From assembly GCA_023413135.1 (NCBI GenBank), contig JAEZQK010000061.1:1-56529 (forward strand): DNA of 56,529 bases. Direction: 5' to 3'. A program made the position numbers and the translations under genes. Shown here piece by piece: positions 35,941 through 43,949 of this stretch (its first letter is position 1; every line of letters starts with the position of its first letter). The notes under the pieces are model-generated. The model did no database searches. It saw only the letters and a list, made by a program, of their open reading frames with translations, and was not told the DNA's origin. This DNA is from Bacillota bacterium (GTDB taxonomy: Bacteria > Bacillota > Clostridia > Christensenellales > Aristaeellaceae).

Positions 35941-36091
35941 GCAGTTTTTCCTCCCATCGTTTCCAGCATAGGCATATTTTGCCCGTCTGTCAATGCACAG
36001 CCGCAAGATTTTTGTTGACAGGCCGCCTTTGCGGGTGTATCAATGTACTGGATGGCCGCGAACAGAATATGATGCCGGGGAGGAAAACAAT

Positions 36092-36403
36092 ATGGAACGC
36101 TTTGCATGGAAAGCTATCGTGCTTGAGGGGATGCTGGAAGAATACAGGCGCCGCCACGATGAGATTTGGCCCGAGATGACGGCTCTATTAAACGAGGCAG
36201 GCATCCATAATTATACGATCTGGAACGTAGGCAATGAGCTTTTCGGCTATTATGAATGCGAAAGCATCGAACGTGCCAACCAGGTGCAGGCTCAAAGCGG
36301 CGTGGTCAAACGTTGGAACGAATCCATGGCACCGCTGATGCGCATGGTGGCCGACGGAAGAAAAGGCGAAGGCGGCATGGTGCAGGTGTTTTATCATCCG
36401 TAA
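36092..36403 (+). CDS. rhaM: L-rhamnose mutarotase
   Basis: 103 residues, as expected for RhaM. The motif YRRRHDEIWPEM carries the catalytic His, followed by NYTIWNVGNELFGYYEC. The start at 36092 has GGGGAGG seven bases upstream. The enzyme interconverts the anomers of rhamnose. No other rhamnose genes are near, so it stands alone here. Confidence 0.93.
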   Translation: MERFAWKAIVLEGMLEEYRRRHDEIWPEMTALLNEAGIHNYTIWNVGNELFGYYECESIERANQVQAQSGVVKRWNESMAPLMRMVADGRKGEGGMVQVFYHP

Positions 36404-36414
36404 TACGTAGAAAG

Positions 36415-36436
36415 CGCCTGCCATTTGGCAGGCGTT
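36415..36436 (+). terminator. Hairpin after rhaM
   Basis: CGCCTGCC (36415-36422) pairs with GGCAGGCG (36427-36434) over an ATTT loop, then TTCAT. The U-tract is weak. It also lies 27 bp beyond the 3' end of the convergent gene. Confidence 0.6.
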
Positions 36437-36460
36437 CATGCCACCTTGGTCATTTTTGCG

Positions 36461-37051
36461 TCACTCTGACGAAGCAGCCTGATGGCGGAACACTGGGGAT
36501 AAGTAAACATCCGTGCGTAAGCCAGTAGTCTTAGTTATCCTTGTCACTCGCAATAATTTCAAGGTAGACTGACCGTTTCTATACATAGATTCTTCATGTG
36601 GAACGAAAATGCTTGCTGGACATACAATGCCTTCTGTATCCCCATTCAAAAACAGATACGTGTTACCATAATGGAACTGCTTTATAATGATATATTTTGC
36701 ATTAATCCGGGAACCACGCACGATGTTAGGATTAAATTGGATCACAAAGTCACATGACTCTATCATTTCTTCAATTCTTAGGATGCACTGTAACCTTTCA
36801 AAAATAAGAGTAGCGCGTTTCGATTTTTCTATAAGCGCATCGGTTATACTTCCGGAATCTATATGGGTAAATATGTCAGACCTGTTTCTAAAGGTTTGAA
36901 TAGTGTCCGCATAGTGAAAACCGGCCAAATGATAAAAATCATCAAGACAAAAGCTAATGACAAACTGGAACAGCTTTGATTTCCTACCTGCCACTATCTC
37001 GTATTCATAATTAGTGAGACGCCTGTAGGCTTTAACACTCTCGTCCAGCAT
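36461..37051 (-). CDS. PBECR4-like putative nuclease/toxin domain protein
   Basis: The start MLDESVKAYRRLTNYEYEIV at 37051 is preceded by AAAGGAG; 196 residues. The stretch FVISFCLDDFYHLAGFHYAD resembles the F.....FYHLLGLHKL.D core of the PBECR4 group (phage-derived Barnase-EndoU-ColicinE5/D-RelE-like fold), a family predicted to be RNases. This match is from memory of the pattern and is moderate. Other conserved-looking residues are NPNIVRGSRINAKYIIIKQ and YLFL. The gene is visibly more AT-rich than its neighbours, a sign of transfer. It starts about 25 bases after the terminator of a structured leader RNA, so expression probably depends on read-through. No immunity protein is obvious. Confidence 0.6.
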   Translation of the reverse strand: MLDESVKAYRRLTNYEYEIVAGRKSKLFQFVISFCLDDFYHLAGFHYADTIQTFRNRSDIFTHIDSGSITDALIEKSKRATLIFERLQCILRIEEMIESCDFVIQFNPNIVRGSRINAKYIIIKQFHYGNTYLFLNGDTEGIVCPASIFVPHEESMYRNGQSTLKLLRVTRITKTTGLRTDVYLSPVFRHQAASSE

Positions 37052-37074
37052 ATAAACCAGACTCCTTTGCAAAT

Positions 37075-37254
37075 AAAAAACATGGACGCTTTTATACGTC
37101 CATGCTGCGCATTTTCTTTCGGCGTTTCCGCCTATTCAAGTTGTGGTTGTTGCGCAACCCCCCGAGAGCTCCGTGTGCACTGCGACTTGAAACAGAAACA
37201 CACTTCAGCGCTCAAGATGGACTCAAGATCCATCTGGCATTTATCTTTGCCGCC
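37075..37254 (-). ncRNA. Structured ~180-nt leader RNA or small RNA ending in an intrinsic terminator
   Basis: The start is inferred from the promoter at 37261-37289 and the end from the hairpin CATGGACG/CGTCCATG (37081-37104) with TTTTTT after it. In between, on the minus strand, are: hairpin GATGGA/TCCATC; helix GAGC+GUGUG closed by CACAC+GCUC; an 8-bp helix GUUGCGCA/UGCGCAGC enclosing GGCG-GAAA-CGCC with a GAAA tetraloop and an A-rich strand. No ORF with a start and ribosome site fits. One frame reads a very basic peptide (GGLRNNHNLNRRKRRKK) that I recall as a common spurious protein in Clostridia, which suggests conservation of the RNA. The family is not identified; raiA-type RNAs should be compared. 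Confidence 0.65.
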
Positions 37255-37260
37255 ACTAGT

Positions 37261-37289
37261 ATTATATTTCAAGACACAAAATATGTCAA
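37261..37289 (-). promoter_or_regulatory. Consensus sigma-A promoter of the structured RNA
   Basis: TTGACA (37289-37284), exactly 17 bp, TATAAT (37266-37261): both hexamers are perfect. This is one of two fully consensus promoters seen in the window. Strong constitutive transcription of the RNA is expected. Confidence 0.88.
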
Positions 37290-37303
37290 GAAATATCTGG
37301 GAT

Positions 37304-37615
37304 CTATTTGCTTGTTTCCCCAAACAGCTCGTCAACGATCTCCTTTGCGTTAGAAATATGTGAAAACGGAACATAAAACCGGTACCGTTCAAACGCGGGG
37401 CCTGTTCTCATGGCCAATCCCGCCCCCAATACGGGTTTATTCGTAAAAGGGATATTTTTTTGATTTAGGACGTCTTCCAGCATTCCGGCCCAAATCGTTT
37501 CCTTCTCTGTAAGAAAGCAGAAATCGCCATCCTCCGGTGCCTTCAGATCCCTTCCTCCACATGCCGGACAAACATCTTCTTGAGACAACAACATGCATTT
37601 TTCACAATAATACAT
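37304..37615 (-). CDS. Zinc-ribbon protein with DUF2007-like domain
   Basis: 103 residues. An N-terminal zinc ribbon uses CEKC (4-7) and CPAC (about 17-20); then LTEKETIWAGMLEDVLNQKNIPFTNKP resembles the DUF2007 signal-transducer fold, which has the same pattern (bridging substitution of a peptide within a protein). Cytoplasmic; function unknown. A promoter for the structured RNA begins 15 bp after its stop. Confidence 0.75.
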   Translation of the reverse strand: MYYCEKCMLLSQEDVCPACGGRDLKAPEDGDFCFLTEKETIWAGMLEDVLNQKNIPFTNKPVLGAGLAMRTGPAFERYRFYVPFSHISNAKEIVDELFGETSK

Positions 37616-37729
37616 AAGTAATCTCCTTTCTGTCGCAACGTTCTTAATGTGAGACTAGAAAGTCTATGTTCAAACCCCAGCTTTATTCAGGTATAATTTT
37701 ACAGCAAAAAAAGAAAAAAAGCAAATTAA

Positions 37730-37843
37730 AACCTGACGCGTACCGCCCGCTTTATGCAGCGCCCGCGTCAGGCAGTTGATCCCGCTGAAGGAATACTCAT
37801 AATACAACGATGTGCGGTACCTTCCTGCCGCAGAATTGGGATG
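37730..37843 (-). pseudogene. Decayed C-terminal fragment of a second oppF-like gene
   Basis: Thirty-eight codons read HPNSAAGRYRTSLYYEYSFS... and align without gaps to the oppF tail beginning HPNPTVEKRRTSLHYDYATS, with 17 identities. The fragment lies directly behind oppF in another frame; a GTG at 37870 opens a 66-codon frame through it, but there is no ATPase domain. It is probably what is left of a paralogous ATPase gene after recombination with, or deletion next to, the intact copy. Confidence 0.75.
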
Positions 37844-37860
37844 GTTAATGGATTGGTTTT

Positions 37861-38784
37861 CTATAACCACTTTTGCAATTCATCATCTGTCGCCAATACC
37901 CGGTGGGTCCCCTCTACCAAATGGAACTTTCCCTTCAGATAGTCGATTCCGCTGGTAGCGTAATCGTAATGCAGCGAGGTGCGGCGCTTTTCCACCGTAG
38001 GGTTCGGATGGGGTATGGCCGACAGCAGCGATTTGGTATAGGGATGAATGGGATTGCGGAAGATTTCTTCCGTGGTGCCCGTTTCCACCATGTGCCCCAG
38101 GTGCAATACGCCAATGCGGTTGGAGATATACTTCACCATGGAAAGGTCGTGGGCAATAAACAAAAATGCCGTTTGGGTATCCTGCTGGATACTCTTCATG
38201 AGATTCACAACCTGGGCCTGAATGGACACATCCAAGGCACTGATGGGCTCATCCGCAATGATCAAGTCCGGATTCATGATCAGCGCCCTTGCGATGCCGA
38301 TGCGCTGACGCTGGCCGCCGGAAAACTGGTGCGGATACCGGCTGGCATGCTCCTGGCTCAGGCCCACCTTATGGAGCATTTCGTATACCTTTTCTTCCCG
38401 CTCCTTGCGGCCGCTTAACAAGTGATGGATGTCCATGCCCTGGGCAATGATATCCAGAACCTTTTTGCGGGGGTTCAGGCATGCCATGGGATCCTGGAAA
38501 ATCATCTGCATCTTGGTGTGCAAATAAGATTCATCCTGACTGGAAAGCTTCCCGGAGATATCACGCCCGCCGAAGGTGACCTTCCCGTCTGTGGGATCAT
38601 ATAACCGTATGATGGTGCGCCCGATGGTGCTTTTCCCACTTCCCGATTCTCCCACCAGTCCATAGATTTCGCCGGGATAAATGTCAAAGGAAACGTCGTC
38701 CACCGCCTTGACGGTAAACCGGCGGTTGATGCGGAAATACTGTTTCAGGTTGCGCACCGAAAGCAACGGTTTTCGCTCTGTCAT
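37861..38784 (-). CDS. oppF: Oligopeptide ABC transporter ATP-binding protein OppF
   Basis: 307 residues. Walker A GESGSGKST, Q-loop MIFQDPMACLNPR, signature FSGGQRQRIG, Walker B LIIADEP, H-loop FIAHDLS, and the peptide-transporter C-terminal extension (HPYTKSLLSAIPHPNP, RRTSLHYDY). It pairs with OppD to energise peptide uptake. The ATG abuts the oppD stop; the ribosome site AAAGGAGG lies within oppD. Confidence 0.94.
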   Translation of the reverse strand: MTERKPLLSVRNLKQYFRINRRFTVKAVDDVSFDIYPGEIYGLVGESGSGKSTIGRTIIRLYDPTDGKVTFGGRDISGKLSSQDESYLHTKMQMIFQDPMACLNPRKKVLDIIAQGMDIHHLLSGRKEREEKVYEMLHKVGLSQEHASRYPHQFSGGQRQRIGIARALIMNPDLIIADEPISALDVSIQAQVVNLMKSIQQDTQTAFLFIAHDLSMVKYISNRIGVLHLGHMVETGTTEEIFRNPIHPYTKSLLSAIPHPNPTVEKRRTSLHYDYATSGIDYLKGKFHLVEGTHRVLATDDELQKWL

Positions 38785-39852
38785 TTATTCCGCCTCCTTT
38801 AGCAGCCGCCGCATCCTGTCCCGAAGCTCTATGGGCATATCCACCTTGGGCGCATTTTCATGCAACAGCCAGGTAGCGGCATAATGGGTATCGGTGATTT
38901 TGAACATGGGCGGCTCCTGGCGGTAATCGATGTTCAGCGCGTAGATGTTCCGGGGCGCGTAGGCATCCCCGTCCACATGATGCAGAAGGTTGGGCGGATT
39001 GCCTGGGATGGTGTAAAGCCTCTCGTCCCTGGTATCCAGGTCGGGCATGGAAGACAGAAGCCCCCATGTATAAGGATGCCTTGGATCGTAGAATATTTCT
39101 TCTACGGTTCCTTTTTCCACAATCTTGCCGGCGTACATCACCGCCACGTCGTCGGCCACCTTGGCTACCACGCCCAAGTCGTGGGTAATGTAGATGACCG
39201 AAATGCCAAGCTTCTTCTGAAGTTCGGCAATCAGTTCCAAAATCTTTGCCTGTATGGTCACATCCAGTGCCGTAGTGGGTTCGTCACAGATCAGTATCTC
39301 CGGTTCGCAGGCCAGCGCAATGGCGATCACCACACGCTGGCGCATGCCGCCGGATAATTGATGCGGGTAACTTTTCATGCGTTTTTCCGCTTCGGGTATG
39401 TTCACCAGATTCAAAAGGTTGACGGCTTTCTTCCATGCCTCCGCTTTGGAGACCTTGTAGTGGTAGCGCATTCCCTCCATGATCTGGGCCCCCACGGTCA
39501 TGGTGGGGTTTAAGGATGTCATGGGATCCTGGAATACCATGGCAATCTTCGTGCCGTTGATCTCCCGGCGGATCTGTTTGTGGGGCATTTTCAAAAGATC
39601 AACGGTAACCGGCTTACCATCCTTTTGATAGGTGTAGGCAATGGCGCCGGAATTGATTTTTCCGTTGGAGGACAATATGCCCATGATGGCCTTGACGGTA
39701 ACGGATTTGCCGCTGCCCGATTCCCCCACAATGGCCAGTGTCTTGCCCTTTTTCAAATCCAGGTTGACGCCCCGGATGGCATTTACCGTGCCGGCGGAGG
39801 TGGTGAAGGAAACGGAAAAATCCCGGATGGACAATATATTTTCTTTTTCCAT
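38785..39852 (-). CDS. oppD: Oligopeptide ABC transporter ATP-binding protein OppD
   Basis: 355 residues starting at 39852 (MEKENILSIRDFSV) after GGAGGAGG. Walker A GESGSGKSV, signature LSGGMRQRV, Walker B ILICDEP, H-loop YITHDLG, and the C-terminal HPYTWGLLSSMP plus a long tail. Usual OppD cysteine-cluster features are absent from the tail, so a bound FeS cluster is not predicted. It follows oppC by 11 bp. Confidence 0.94.
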   Translation of the reverse strand: MEKENILSIRDFSVSFTTSAGTVNAIRGVNLDLKKGKTLAIVGESGSGKSVTVKAIMGILSSNGKINSGAIAYTYQKDGKPVTVDLLKMPHKQIRREINGTKIAMVFQDPMTSLNPTMTVGAQIMEGMRYHYKVSKAEAWKKAVNLLNLVNIPEAEKRMKSYPHQLSGGMRQRVVIAIALACEPEILICDEPTTALDVTIQAKILELIAELQKKLGISVIYITHDLGVVAKVADDVAVMYAGKIVEKGTVEEIFYDPRHPYTWGLLSSMPDLDTRDERLYTIPGNPPNLLHHVDGDAYAPRNIYALNIDYRQEPPMFKITDTHYAATWLLHENAPKVDMPIELRDRMRRLLKEAE

Positions 39853-39863
39853 GCTCCTCCTCC

Positions 39864-40910
39864 TCACATTTCCTTCATTTTGGGGTCAAAGGCGTCCCGC
39901 AGACCGTCTGCCAACAGGTTGAAGGACAGCATGATGATGCCCAGTACCACCACAGGGAAGATGATCATATACGGATGGGTGGTAAAAGACTTGAACGCCT
40001 CGCTGATCAAAGAGCCCAAAGAAGCCAGGGGCTGGGGCACGCCCAGGCCCACAAAGGCCAGGAACGCCTCGGTAAAGATGGCGTTGGGGATGGAGAACAT
40101 GGACATGATGATCAACTGTCCAAATACGTTGGGCAATATTTCCCTGAAGATAATATAAAAGTTCTTGGCCCCAAGCGTCTTGGATGCCAGCACAAACTCC
40201 TGTTCCTTGAGCTTTAGCACCTGTGCCCTGGCAATGCGGCTCATGCCGATCCAGCCGGTGATCATCAGGGAAAAAGTGATGGTAATCAGGCCGGGCTTTA
40301 AAACCAGTATCAAAAGCGTTACGATGACAAGGTTGGGGATGCCGTTTAAAATCTCCACAAACCGCTGCATGGCGGCATCCACCTTGCCGCCGAAATAGCC
40401 GGATATCAGGCCATAGCTCAGGCCAAAGAGCATATCCACCAGCACGGCCACCAGCGCAATGTACAGGGAGATACGGGTCCCCTCCCAGGTCCTCGTAAAC
40501 AGGTCCCGGCCCAGGGTATCGGTGCCGAACCAGTAATATACATTCTCCAGCCCGGTGGCCTTTGTTTCGCTGACATACTTGTTCACTTCTTTGGTGCCGG
40601 TGGAGGTGCGCAGTTCTTCCGATCCGTCAAATATGCCAAGCTTCTCCAGCCCCTGCACCCTGGGGGCCAAATTTTGATGCTTGATGATCTGCGCGTCGTA
40701 GGTACGCCCGCTCAGGCCCGGCCCGATGACAGCCAGCAGCGCCACCAGCAGAATGCAGCACAGACCTATAACGGCACCCTTATTTTTGCGGAATCTCGCG
40801 AAAATGTCCTTCCAGTAAGGCTGGCTGGCAAAGGTCTCATCCACAAAATCATCATGGGTGTTGCCCCGCAGCTGAAAGTCATCCTCCCGGAATACAGGCA
40901 TGTCAGGCAT
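39864..40910 (-). CDS. oppC: Oligopeptide ABC transporter permease OppC
   Basis: 348 residues; the start MPDMPVFREDDFQL at 40910 overlaps the oppB stop by eight bases and follows AAAGGAGGCC. An N-terminal cytoplasmic stretch precedes six membrane segments; a large loop (about 80-125) sits between the first two. The EAA-like loop is SKTLGAKNFYIIFREILPN. Together with OppB it forms the channel. Confidence 0.93.
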   Translation of the reverse strand: MPDMPVFREDDFQLRGNTHDDFVDETFASQPYWKDIFARFRKNKGAVIGLCCILLVALLAVIGPGLSGRTYDAQIIKHQNLAPRVQGLEKLGIFDGSEELRTSTGTKEVNKYVSETKATGLENVYYWFGTDTLGRDLFTRTWEGTRISLYIALVAVLVDMLFGLSYGLISGYFGGKVDAAMQRFVEILNGIPNLVIVTLLILVLKPGLITITFSLMITGWIGMSRIARAQVLKLKEQEFVLASKTLGAKNFYIIFREILPNVFGQLIIMSMFSIPNAIFTEAFLAFVGLGVPQPLASLGSLISEAFKSFTTHPYMIIFPVVVLGIIMLSFNLLADGLRDAFDPKMKEM

Positions 40911-41844
40911 GTTTGGCCTCCTTTGCAAGGCGGATACGGGGGTCGATCACGCCGTAAAGAATATCCACCACAAGCATGATGAAGATATACAGGGCGCTGT
41001 ATATAAACGCCAAGGATACGATGACGTTATAATCGTTGGATTGAATGGCTGTCACCAAGAGACTGCCGATACCGGGTATGGAGAAAATCTTTTCCACCAC
41101 CAGGGAGCCCGTCATCAGGCCTACCACCAGGGGGGCCAGGACGGTAATAATGGGGATCAGCGCATTGCGCAGCGCATGGCGGAAAATAAGGCGGAAGCCG
41201 GATATGCCCTTGGACTGGGCCAATAGCATATAATCGGAGCCCAGCACCTCCAGCATCTCGGTTCTGGTAAACCTGGCTACCGTAGCAATGGTAAACATGC
41301 TTAAAGAAATGGTAGGCAGCACGGAGGAATGCAGCGCATTTTCCGCCTGATACAAAAGGGGGAACCATTGCAGCTGATACCCCAGGCTATAGCTTAAAGC
41401 AAGTGCAAATACATAGGAAGGCAGGCTGACGCCCAGTACCGATATCACGGTCGTCAGCGTATCCCAAATGGTGTTGTGCTTGAGGGCTGCCACAATACCC
41501 AACACCAACCCGATCAGCGTACCCAGCAATACAGCCTGGCCGCCGATGCGGAGCGAAGTGGGAAGCCGCGACGCAAGGAGCTGGGTGATGGGCGTATTTT
41601 TGGAAATGGTATAGCTCACGCCGAAATCGCCCGTGACCATGTGACCTACATACCGGAAAAAGCGAATGAATACCGGCTGGTCCAGCCCGTATTTGGCGTT
41701 AATTATGACACGCTGCGATTCGGTCAGCTTCTCATCATTGAAAGGGGAGCCGGGCATCACCTCCAGCATGAGGAATAGAATCAAAAGGATGGCCAAAAGT
41801 ATGACCACCGACATGCCCAAACGTTTGAGTATATATTTTTTCAC
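40903..41844 (-). CDS. oppB: Oligopeptide ABC transporter permease OppB
   Basis: 313 residues from a GTG at 41844 (KKYILKRLG), chosen because GGGGGGAG is then five bases upstream; a GTG six bases earlier is the alternative. Six membrane segments, the outer-loop GLDQPVFIRFFRYVGHMVTGDFG typical of OppB/DppB (here shown for its GLDQP and GDFG ends), and the EAA-like AQSKGISGFRLIFRHALRNALIP. Confidence 0.92.
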   Translation of the reverse strand: MKKYILKRLGMSVVILLAILLILFLMLEVMPGSPFNDEKLTESQRVIINAKYGLDQPVFIRFFRYVGHMVTGDFGVSYTISKNTPITQLLASRLPTSLRIGGQAVLLGTLIGLVLGIVAALKHNTIWDTLTTVISVLGVSLPSYVFALALSYSLGYQLQWFPLLYQAENALHSSVLPTISLSMFTIATVARFTRTEMLEVLGSDYMLLAQSKGISGFRLIFRHALRNALIPIITVLAPLVVGLMTGSLVVEKIFSIPGIGSLLVTAIQSNDYNVIVSLAFIYSALYIFIMLVVDILYGVIDPRIRLAKEAKHA

Positions 41845-41878
41845 CGGCACTCCCCCCAGAAATACACGACAGCGGCGC

Positions 41879-41932
41879 AGGGGAAACCGTCTGCGCCACT
41901 GCCGTGCTTTTTCCCCTCAGGCTACAGCCTGA
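41879..41932 (-). terminator. Stem-loops between oppA and oppB
   Basis: Right after the oppA stop the minus strand can form TCAGGCT/AGCCTGA (41917-41932), and AGGGGAAA with TTTCCCCT (41879-41886 and 41910-41917) forms a longer alternative. There is no proper U-tract. As in many importer operons this probably gives more oppA than oppBCDF message. Confidence 0.5.
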
Positions 41933-41935
41933 CGG

Positions 41936-43555
41936 TTATTTTTTGACGACGTTCTTGTAGATGCGGTTGATGCCCACGGAATGGAATTCAATGCCCTCCA
42001 CGCCGGCTTTGATCATTTCGGCGTTGCCCTTCTGGTACACGGGCCAGATGACGGCTTCATCCATAACGATCTTCTCGGCGCCCTTCAAGGCTTCCCAGCG
42101 GGCAACAACGTCCAGGGCCAGTTCGCCCTTCTTGGCGGACTCGATGACGGCGTCATATTCGGGATTGCTCCAGAAGCCGTAGTTGTTGGGGCTGCCGGTG
42201 GTCCACATATCCAGGTAGGTCATGGGATCGGCATAGTCCGGGCCCCAACGGGTGAGGCCAAGCTCGAAGTCGCCATCTTGCATGCGCTCCACGCGGTTCT
42301 TTTTGGGCATGGTCAACAGCTCGATGGTGATGCCGGGCAGGTTGGTCTGGATCTCAGCTTGGATGAACTGTGCCACGTTGATGGCGGACTCGGTGTCTTC
42401 CACCACCATGGAGTACTTGAGCTCGCTGACACCAAGCTCTGCCTTGGCTTCTTCCCAAAGCTTCTGGGCTTCTTCCTTGTTGGTCGCAAGATAAGGTCCG
42501 CCGGCGGTCTCGCGGTAGTCCTTACCGTCGGGGCCGGTAGCCAACAGGGTGGGCACGGCAAAATCAGCCACGATGGAGCCATCCTTGAGGATGATATCCG
42601 TCACGGCAGACTTGTCAAAGGACATGGCCATGGCCTGGCGGAGCTTGGCGTTCTCCAGGCCCTTTACCTTCTGGTTGGGGGAGATGTACCACAGATAGCC
42701 GGCCATAATGTTGTGGAACTCGGGATCGTCCTGGAACAGTTCCACCTGCTCACCGGAGAGGGTGGCAACATCCAGATCGCCGTTCTGGTAAGACAGCATA
42801 GCCTGCTGGGAATCCTTGATCACAAGGAACGTGATGCCGCCCAGCGATACTTTGTCGGCATCATAATAGGTGGGGTTCTTCACAAGCTTGATGGTGGTGG
42901 CGGCGGGCTCATAGGCTTCCACAACGAAGGGGCCATTGGCCAGCAGCGTTTCGGGAGAAGTGGCATACGTATCCCCGGCAGCAGTGAAGAAGGCTTCGTT
43001 CACCGGCAGGAAGGAGGGGAATGCCATCAGGGACTCAAAATAGGGCACGGGAACGTCCAGCTTGACTTCCAGGGTCTTGTCGTCAACAGCCGTAACGCCC
43101 AGATCCGTCACGGGCTTTTCACCCTTGCTGATAGCGCCGGCGTTCACGAAACCGGCGATTTCGGCGATGAAGGCATACTCGCTGGCAACAGCGGGATCAA
43201 CCAGCCGCCTCCAGGCGAACACGAAGTCATTGGCAGTCACGGGGGTGCCGTTGGACCAAGCCGCATCCTTCAGCTTGAAGGTGTATGTCATGCCATCGGC
43301 GCTCTTTTCGGCAGATTCGGCCATTGCCAGAATGGGGCTGCCGGCTGCATCAATGGAATACAGGCCTTCGGTAATGGCGGCCTGCACTTCAAAAGAAGTA
43401 CCGTCGGTTGCAATTTGGGGATCCATGGATGCAACTTCCACATCCAGGTGCACATTCAGAATGGGGCCCGCAGCTTCGGCCAGGGACACAGTGGGCACGC
43501 CCAAGAGCATCGCAGCGGCCAACAGGAGAACCAGCAGTTGTTTGCCCAGCTTCAT
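41936..43555 (-). CDS. oppA: Oligopeptide-binding protein OppA (SBP family 5)
   Basis: 539 residues; MKLGKQLLVLLLAAAML at 43555 after GAGGAGGCAG. A signal peptide ends near SLAEA and has no lipobox cysteine. The mature protein shows the family 5 start LNVHLDVEVASMDPQ, the GLYSID and WSNGTPVTANDFVFAWRR stretches (the D-FVFAWRR core is diagnostic) and GPFVVEAYE. It captures peptides for OppBCDF. The promoter is at 43664-43691. The missing lipidation site is odd for a single-membrane cell. Confidence 0.93.
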   Translation of the reverse strand: MKLGKQLLVLLLAAAMLLGVPTVSLAEAAGPILNVHLDVEVASMDPQIATDGTSFEVQAAITEGLYSIDAAGSPILAMAESAEKSADGMTYTFKLKDAAWSNGTPVTANDFVFAWRRLVDPAVASEYAFIAEIAGFVNAGAISKGEKPVTDLGVTAVDDKTLEVKLDVPVPYFESLMAFPSFLPVNEAFFTAAGDTYATSPETLLANGPFVVEAYEPAATTIKLVKNPTYYDADKVSLGGITFLVIKDSQQAMLSYQNGDLDVATLSGEQVELFQDDPEFHNIMAGYLWYISPNQKVKGLENAKLRQAMAMSFDKSAVTDIILKDGSIVADFAVPTLLATGPDGKDYRETAGGPYLATNKEEAQKLWEEAKAELGVSELKYSMVVEDTESAINVAQFIQAEIQTNLPGITIELLTMPKKNRVERMQDGDFELGLTRWGPDYADPMTYLDMWTTGSPNNYGFWSNPEYDAVIESAKKGELALDVVARWEALKGAEKIVMDEAVIWPVYQKGNAEMIKAGVEGIEFHSVGINRIYKNVVKK

Positions 43556-43663
43556 ATGGTCTGCCTCCTCGAATATTTCATCTCTCTCTATTTCATATTG
43601 CCGGCATTGGCGCTGGTCCAAGCAAGGACAGGCCTTTGCCCCTACAGAGAAATATGATATTTA

Positions 43664-43691
43664 AGTATACGTTATTTTGTGAAAATGTCAA
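43664..43691 (-). promoter_or_regulatory. Sigma-A promoter of the opp operon
   Basis: TTGACA (43691-43686), 16 bp and TATACT (43669-43664) on the minus strand, about 110 bases ahead of oppA. The ~250 bp upstream (43692-43949) is AT-rich with no gene; a plus-strand TATAAT at 43769 has no good -35. Confidence 0.78.
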
Positions 43692-43949
43692 GAATCGCCC
43701 CTTGTGAAATGCACAAAAAGAACATCGATCAAAGCCTTATTCTTCTTCAGCTTTTTCACAATTTGTAGTATAATAAATATTTTATTCGTATGCATCACAT
43801 AGAGATTTTATTCATAATTCATATCTATATAGGCAACGGGTGTATGCTCTTGACGCCTGGATATGCACATGGCTATGCTATTTGCAAATGCAGGATCGTC
43901 TCGGGAACAATGCATATACATTCTTTTTGACATGTTATGCACATTTGGA

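Noticed and set aside
37132..37392. 86-codon minus-strand frame overlapping the structured RNA
   Set aside because: It starts inside the zinc-ribbon gene, runs through the promoter, and has no ribosome site.
41981..43657. 558-codon plus-strand frame opposite oppA
   Set aside because: It mirrors oppA almost exactly; the Gly/His-rich product is typical of antisense frames in GC-rich genes.
43769..43774. Plus-strand TATAAT in the oppA-MutS spacer
   Set aside because: No acceptable -35 at 16-18 bp and no gene downstream on that strand.
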